Shown here in pieces: positions 58,831 through 64,000 of a stretch of 64,000 bases of DNA. Position numbers and translations under genes: made by a program. The notes below the pieces were generated by a model. That model was not told the origin of the DNA and ran no database searches. It was given only the letters and a program-made list of their open reading frames with translations. Location: assembly GCA_007570785.1 (NCBI GenBank), contig ML664175.1, positions 9,897,441 to 9,961,440 on the forward strand, in the 5' to 3' direction. Position 1 is the stretch's first letter, and each line of letters opens with the position of its first letter. Origin of the DNA: Antilocapra americana (taxonomy: Eukaryota; Chordata; Mammalia; Artiodactyla; Antilocapridae).

Positions 58831-60639
58831 CTAGTTTTCCGTAAGCTTGGAAAGTAAGAAGGTCTAAGAAGAGAGGCGCCATTAAAAAAAGTACTGTGCT
58901 TGAGCGGAGACGACACACAAGACGAGAAAAAAAGTAGAGAAGGTTCTCTTAATAATTGGTTAATTTTGCCAAATTTGTTTCAAACACGCGATTTTTGCTT
59001 CCGTCTCCTTTAATTCCTAACTTCCATGGGTGCTTGTAATAACTTAAAAGACGAAAACACAAAAGATCCGTGCATTTACAACACCTGCTAAGATACTGCT
59101 TGCACCAATACTTGTAAAACCTTGTACTCTGATCTGTAAGGAAAGTTTCTTCTCCCAGCTGTCCTCACAAGATCGATGTCAGTAGTGATCTAGCTCTCAG
59201 GAGTAATCTGCATGAGAAATCTTGTCTCGTTAGATCCATAATATACCCCAATCACTGCACTCATCATTCAGCCACTGGATCGTACTAATTTTTCTTGCAT
59301 ATTTGAATCAGTTTCTTCTTTCTCAACCAGACTGTCCCCAGCTTTTCTCTAGCGCTTATCGTTACAGTTTTTTTCCTTATTGATTACCACTCCTAGGTCA
59401 GTCTTCCCCCCAAACCACTTGAATTCGCCCTAGAAACCTGGAATGGCTACAGAAGACTATGACCGACTCCTCTCCCAGCTGGGACAGGGACAGTCTACCC
59501 AGCTTTCCCTTTCTTGCAGGCACTGAAAATAAGCTTTATAGGAAAAGACAGAATAAGCAAAATGACAGACGTGCAAAGGTGAAAGTTCAAAAATCTTGGG
59601 GCATTCTTAACTCATATTTCAAATGTTTTAAATATAGTTCCTGATGGTTAGCAAAGGGTGTTACAGTATGACAGTGAACTTAATATTTCACTCTGTATTC
59701 TACAGTCTGGTCCTCAGTTTGCAGAGACAGAAACTTAATGTTGTTTGCCTCCAGAGCTAATTTAAATCCAGTGGAATGATTTACACCAACTAAACTTAAT
59801 AAAGACTGATGTATAAACAAAAAATTCTGTTTATTCCTCCCCTGCCTCCTATGAAAAACATAGCTGCAATGAAAACCAGAAAACTGTGTATACATTTTTA
59901 CTCAAAAGGAACACTTCCATGAGAAGCCACATTTTAAAGGATATCTGACGAGAGTATGAAGTCAACAAACTGGATGATTTATTTCACTATTCATCCTCAA
60001 AACTCCAGGCTCAGATCTAGAACACAACTGTCTTGGTTCTCTTGACACTGTCCACACCTGCCCATCATTTTTAAGTGCTTCCTCTGACTTGTATATTCTG
60101 CCCCTTTACATTCTGTACATGCTAAGTATCCTCATAGTACTCATTCTCCTTAAGTGAGATCATAAGCCACTGTTCCCTAACTAATGGGTATAAGTGATTT
60201 CCCACCTCTTCCACAACTCCACTGTGTTCACCCAAATTTGGGCAGAATAATCACCACCCCAACTCCAAGAATATTGCCTCTAACTTAAAATGATCAGAAT
60301 ATCCTCCCCTCCCTTGAACCAGTTACTGTTTCATAAATCAGAGTAAAGACCAGGACTTTTGTTTAATTGTGAACAAAAGAGAAGTTCTTTCTCTGGATGA
60401 TGTGGCATTAGAATGTGAATAGTAGAAGAGGTACATCCTTTCTCATGTGTGTGCTACTGAGAGCCAACTGAGAGTAAAGCTAACATGTGGAGGAGGAACG
60501 GCTGGGCAAATAAATCATAGAAAAAAGAAGTCAATCCCTAAGAGCATCATAAACCTCCAAGATCAAACCCAACCTGAATACCATTCTACTGCTAGATTTC
60601 TCTGTTATATAAGCCAATGAATTCCCTTTTCTGTTTAAG
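58831..60639. other. Upstream DNA, no gene recognised
   Basis: AT-rich DNA upstream of ZNF280D. A plus-strand exon for a divergent transcript could hide here, for example near the GTAAGA at 58853. I see no compelling one. Confidence 0.45.
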
Positions 60640-61390
60640 CTCAAGGAGTCCAAAATAAGCCACTGTGGCATAAAAATTATTTTTAGTTAAAGGTGTTTAA
60701 GTTCCTGAAATCCCTTATCTACCTAAAAGCAGAACCTCCCAAAAGAAGTCAATTGTCAAGTAACTCCTCCCAGGAAGCAACTAGGGAAGACTGACTCATC
60801 ACTGGAGACTATGAGAAATGTCACCACACCTAAACAGACATTGTCACAAAACCATTGTATCTTCTATCTATTCTCTTAAGAACCCATTTATCTTTCCTAA
60901 AAGTCATTTGTTTTCCCATAAATTCCTTCTCCCCCCCAACCCCCTTCTAAGAAGTTGTTTTCATATAAGTGCCTTTCTCTACCTCTCCTATTAAAATAGT
61001 AAATAAGCCTCAAATTTTAGCTACCCCTTTGAGTCACATCTCTTTGTGAACTCCCATAAGTGGTATGTGTTTAAAATCTTTTCTCTTGCTCACCTGTCTT
61101 TCGTCAGTTTAATTTGTGTGCTAGTGTGCATGGTTGTTCAGTCATGTCCAAGTCTTTGTGACTCCATGGAATGTAGCCCGCGAGGCTCCTCTGTCCATGA
61201 AATTTTCCAGGCAAAAACACTGGAGTAGGGTTGCCATTTCCTCCTCCAGGGGATCTTCCCAACCCAGGGATCAAACCCGTGTCTCCTGCAGCTTCTGCAC
61301 TGGCAGGCAAATTCTTTACCACCAAGCCCCCTGGGAAGCCCAGTTTAACTTGCAGGCCCCTCCAAAACTAAATATAAGAGAGTAGAGAAA
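60640..61390 (+). mobile_element. ERVL-type LTR split by a SINE
   Basis: Landmarks: gccactgtggcataaaaatt, cctaaaagcagaacctccca, catcactggagactatgaga, tgagtcacatctctttgtga, gtctttcgtcagtttaattt. It resumes after the SINE with gcaggcccctccaaaac. Same family as the copies at 42.5 kb and 51.2 kb. Confidence 0.55.
61105..61352 (-). mobile_element. Bov-tA SINE with duplication
   Basis: Antisense Bov-tA (61117-61340) ending ccctgggaagcc. The 12-base near-repeat cagtttaatttg / cagtttaacttg lies at 61105-61116 and 61341-61352. It split an LTR. Confidence 0.9.
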
Positions 61391-62399
61391 TTGGCTTTCC
61401 TACCTGACAAAACCACTATTAGTTTGGTTTTCTGTTATCTGCAACTGAAAGCATCCTAACGGTAGGGACAAGGATAAATATTTACCATCTTATTTTCTTC
61501 TGTGTATCCAGGAAATCTACATTTCCTAGCTCCCTTTCTTCTACTTCAGGCTGTGTGACTGTTTCTGGCCAGTGGAATATAAACAGAAGCAGTGATTGCC
61601 TAATCTAAACCTGACCCTTAAAACCTCCAGTGATTTATAGTTCCTTTTTGTTTTTCATACACCGGTCAGTCATATATGGAAAACTCTGAGGAACTAAGGA
61701 ATGGCAATAGTATTAAATGGAAGGACCCCAGGTCTCTTAATAATTGCACAGAGCACATTCACTTCATCAATTCTCATTGTACTGTTTACAGCAAAACATA
61801 CATCTTTACTGGGTTAAGACACTAGGATTTTAGACTTATTGGTTACACTGGTAACAATCACCTACCCTGATTAATAATAGAAATGGTGGCCTACTGTAAC
61901 AAAAATCTAAAATATGTGGCATTAGTCTAGCAGAGCAGTCATGTAGGAAATAATGAAACGTAGTAGGCTGAATAACTGTAGATTCATATCAAGCAGTGGC
62001 GAAACCGTCACCTACAACATGTCAGAAAGCAGATCAGAACAAGTACATTGTAGCTCTAAGGGAAGAGAGTATTAATGGTGGATGCTGGTGATTTCTTTAT
62101 GTGATTAGAAGGGTATTACCGGAAAGAGATTATCATAGAAGACAATTAACCAATTTACAAACAGAAATGAAAGGGAATAGAGAGAATCTAGCATTTTGGG
62201 GACGTGCAGAGTTTGAAAACGCAATACTTCTACATTCCAAAGAGAAAGGGATGTGATTTAAAAGGCTTTGAGCAAGGAAGCTCCAGTAAGTTTTGAAAAA
62301 AAATGACTCAGACCTTAAGCAAGAATAGATTACTCCTTTATTTCGGATAAGGATAGCACTTATTCTTTTGATAGCCTCAAGGTAGTAGCTGTTATTTCT
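61391..62399. other. Upstream DNA, no gene recognised
   Basis: AT-rich DNA. The stretch 61495-61620 has an old-repeat look (tctggccagtggaatataaa), but no family could be assigned. Confidence 0.45.
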
Positions 62400-62540
62400 T
62401 TTTTTGTTTCCAGCTTCACTGAAGCATAATTGACAAAACTATATATACTTAAAATGAACAGCATTATGATTTGTTATACATATCCGTTGGAAAATGATTA
62501 TCACAATCAGGTTAATTAACACATTCATACCTCAGGTAGT

Positions 62541-62588
<48 letters not shown>

Positions 62589-62690
62589 TGAGAAAGTTTA
62601 AAATCTACCCTCTTAGAAAATTTCTAGTATACACTACAGTATTATGCTGTACATTAGATTTCCAGAACTTACCCTGTAACCAGCATGTCT
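62400..62690. mobile_element. Old L1 3' region
   Basis: Mammalian L1 landmarks: ctgaagcataattgacaaaa, atgattatcacaatcaggtt, aaatctaccctcttagaaaa, gctgtacattagatttccag. Family not assigned; a (TG)n run sits inside. Confidence 0.6.
62545..62588. repeat. (TG)n microsatellite
   Basis: About 22 TG units inside the old L1 region. Confidence 0.95.
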
Positions 62691-63651
62691 CCAAAGTAGC
62701 CGCTATTAAATTGAGAGAGAAATTTGATCAAGAAAGTAGAGAAATAAGGCAGCTTTTAGAACGATGTCTCCAGAGGGAATATTTTGGTATTTCAACCATG
62801 ACTCTTGGATGTCTATAAATCTTTTTAGGTGCTTGTTTTGCCCCAAGTTTCAAAATACTCTTGTACCCAGCAGCCAAGACTTGCAGCTCTTTTTCAGAGG
62901 ACTGTGCTTAGCCTACTGGAGCCACTTTGCCTGCCTTCACAGAGACTGGAAGTAACCTGGTAAATACCCTTTAGAGCAAGCTCGTAACCAAGGACTGACA
63001 AATGTAGGCATATGAAAGCCCTAACTCCCCTGTCTTGGGTGGGAAACTCTGAGACATCTTTTACACCCTAAATTGTCCTGTAGGATCAGGCTGAAGCTAC
63101 CTCTGTAGCTTTTTACCTAAAGTTGCTTATGTGCAACTTATCTATCTTGCTTATGTGCACTTTACACTATTACCCTAGATGCAAAGCTACCCTTCTTAAC
63201 TCAGCTTTGTGATGTGGAAGCTGGGAACCTGCAAATCAGTTTTGTGCTTTGCCAGCTGGTCCCTGTTATAGTCAGCCAACAGAGGACACTTGAAGGAGAC
63301 TGCAAGGCTGTGGGAGGAAGAGGGCTTTGCTCCTTCCTGTTTTCTTCTGTTTGCTTTATGTTCCTGCCATGATGTATCCAGCAACTTTCTTTAGTCCCAG
63401 CAACAAGAATTCATCCCAGCAGCAGAGGTTGAATCCAGTTTACAGTTTTCCCAGCACTTGCAGAACTAGTCTCATTGCACCCCCATAGAGATGTCAACAC
63501 CAGCCACCATCACCCCCTCCCCAAAGGTCCCAGTTCCATGGTTCCTCTCTTCCAAGCTCGGAGATCTCAGCACCAGCTGAGCAGTGCGCCTTTCTCGGAG
63601 ATCTGAGTTTGAGCTCTATGGAGCCAATCCTCCAAGCTTCTGAGAGTTTGT
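62691..63651. other. Upstream DNA, partly repeat-like
   Basis: No gene recognised. The stretch 63190-63650 has the look of an old dispersed element (ctgtgggaggaagagggctt, catagagatgtcaacaccag, atctgagtttgagctctatg), unclassified. Confidence 0.4.
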
Positions 63652-63990
63652 TATGAACTACATATATGTGCCTCCTCAAAAATCCCTGTGTTGAAATCCT
63701 AATCCCCAGTGTGATGGTATTTGGAGATAGAGCCTTTGGGAGGTACCTCTCTCGTTCTGTCCTCTTCTCTCCCCTCTTCTTCCTCCCCTTCCTCCCTCTC
63801 TCTCCATACAGCCAGAAGGCAGCTGTCCACAAGCGAAGAAGCAGGTCTTCGCCGGACTCCAGCTCTGCCACACCTTGATCTTTGACTTCTCAGCCTCTAG
63901 ATCTGTGAGAAATAAATGTTTGTTGTTTAAGCTACCCAGTCCGTGGTATTTTTGTAATAGCAGCCCCAAATGAACAAAATGGTGTGAGTC
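63652..63990 (+). mobile_element. MLT1-like LTR, old
   Basis: Typical order: ctgtgttgaaatcctaatcc, ccagtgtgatggtatttgga, tcagcctctagatctgtgag, aaataaatgtttgttgttta, then cccagtccgtggtatttttg. ERVL-MaLR type. Confidence 0.75.
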
Positions 63991-64000
63991 ATTCAAACAC

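Noticed and set aside
58853..58858. Plus-strand donor GTAAGA as the end of a divergent first exon
   Set aside because: A single weak motif without a matching acceptor in the window is not enough.
57813..58918. Several overlapping Arg/Pro/Ala-rich frames of 100-180 codons on both strands
   Set aside because: Frames stay open by chance in the CpG island. There is no conserved domain, and the first-exon donor argues for UTR.
1..64000. CRISPR arrays, operons or phage-like modules
   Set aside because: No regularly spaced repeats or compact gene clusters. The sequence is mammalian.

Overview
This is a piece of a ruminant nuclear genome, most likely a bovid such as cattle, yak, buffalo, sheep or goat. 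It is about 64 kb of AT-rich intronic and intergenic DNA full of ruminant retroelements: BovB (RTE-class LINE), Bov-tA and Bov-A2 SINEs, CHR-type tRNA-Glu SINEs and artiodactyl L1. Older mammalian repeats (MIR, MLT1-like and other ERVL-type LTRs, an hAT remnant) also occur. Nothing here is prokaryotic: there are no operons, CRISPR arrays or functional RNA genes that I can support.

The one host gene is the 5' half of ZNF280D, on the minus strand. Six coding exons with matching splice phases lie at 28595-28449, 25918-25853, 25752-25613, 13521-13404, 2477-2307 and 2163-2054. They join into 247 codons from the ATG at 28584 to the start of the first zinc finger, and the rest of the gene lies beyond base 1. 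The gene starts in a CpG island (about 57.84-58.83 kb), where a non-coding first exon ends at a clear donor at 58390. A candidate 44-base 5'UTR exon lies at 49901-49944. In human the neighbouring divergent gene is TCF12, so the island may be a bidirectional promoter, but no plus-strand exon is proven here.

Layout. 1-7.7 kb: two ZNF280D exons, a BovB 3' end, a rearranged L1 with terminal target-site duplications, a MIR. 7.7-11.5 kb: an antisense BovB carrying a SINE, a 63-base BovB micro-insertion and a nested sense BovB tail. 11.8-17.1 kb: decayed L1s, one exon, SINEs. 17.25-20.8 kb: a nearly full-length but decayed BovB that splits a MIR. 21-31 kb: three coding exons, several SINEs (one with a 3' transduction), an MLT1-like LTR. 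31.7-33.7 kb: a young 5'-truncated L1 inside an MLT1-like LTR. 33.9-37.3 kb: a three-part BovB composite, part of it nearly identical to 9.5-10.5 kb. 37.8-38.3 kb: a GC-rich processed retrocopy of an unidentified mRNA. 38.3-42.5 kb: mostly plain intron. 42.86-43.35 kb: a processed retrocopy of an EFCAB10-like mRNA with an intact 132-codon frame and 14-base duplications. 43.35-47.9 kb: two more BovB copies, one 5'-inverted. 48-57.5 kb: intron with SINEs and LTR pieces. 57.8-58.8 kb: promoter island. 58.9-64 kb: upstream DNA with LTRs, a SINE and an old L1.

The only host protein likely made from the main gene is ZNF280D. The retroelement open frames are decayed. The observations I rate highest are the intact EFCAB10-like retrocopy, a gene-conversion-like identity tract between two BovB composites 26 kb apart, and several retrotransposition products whose duplications show their mechanism directly.
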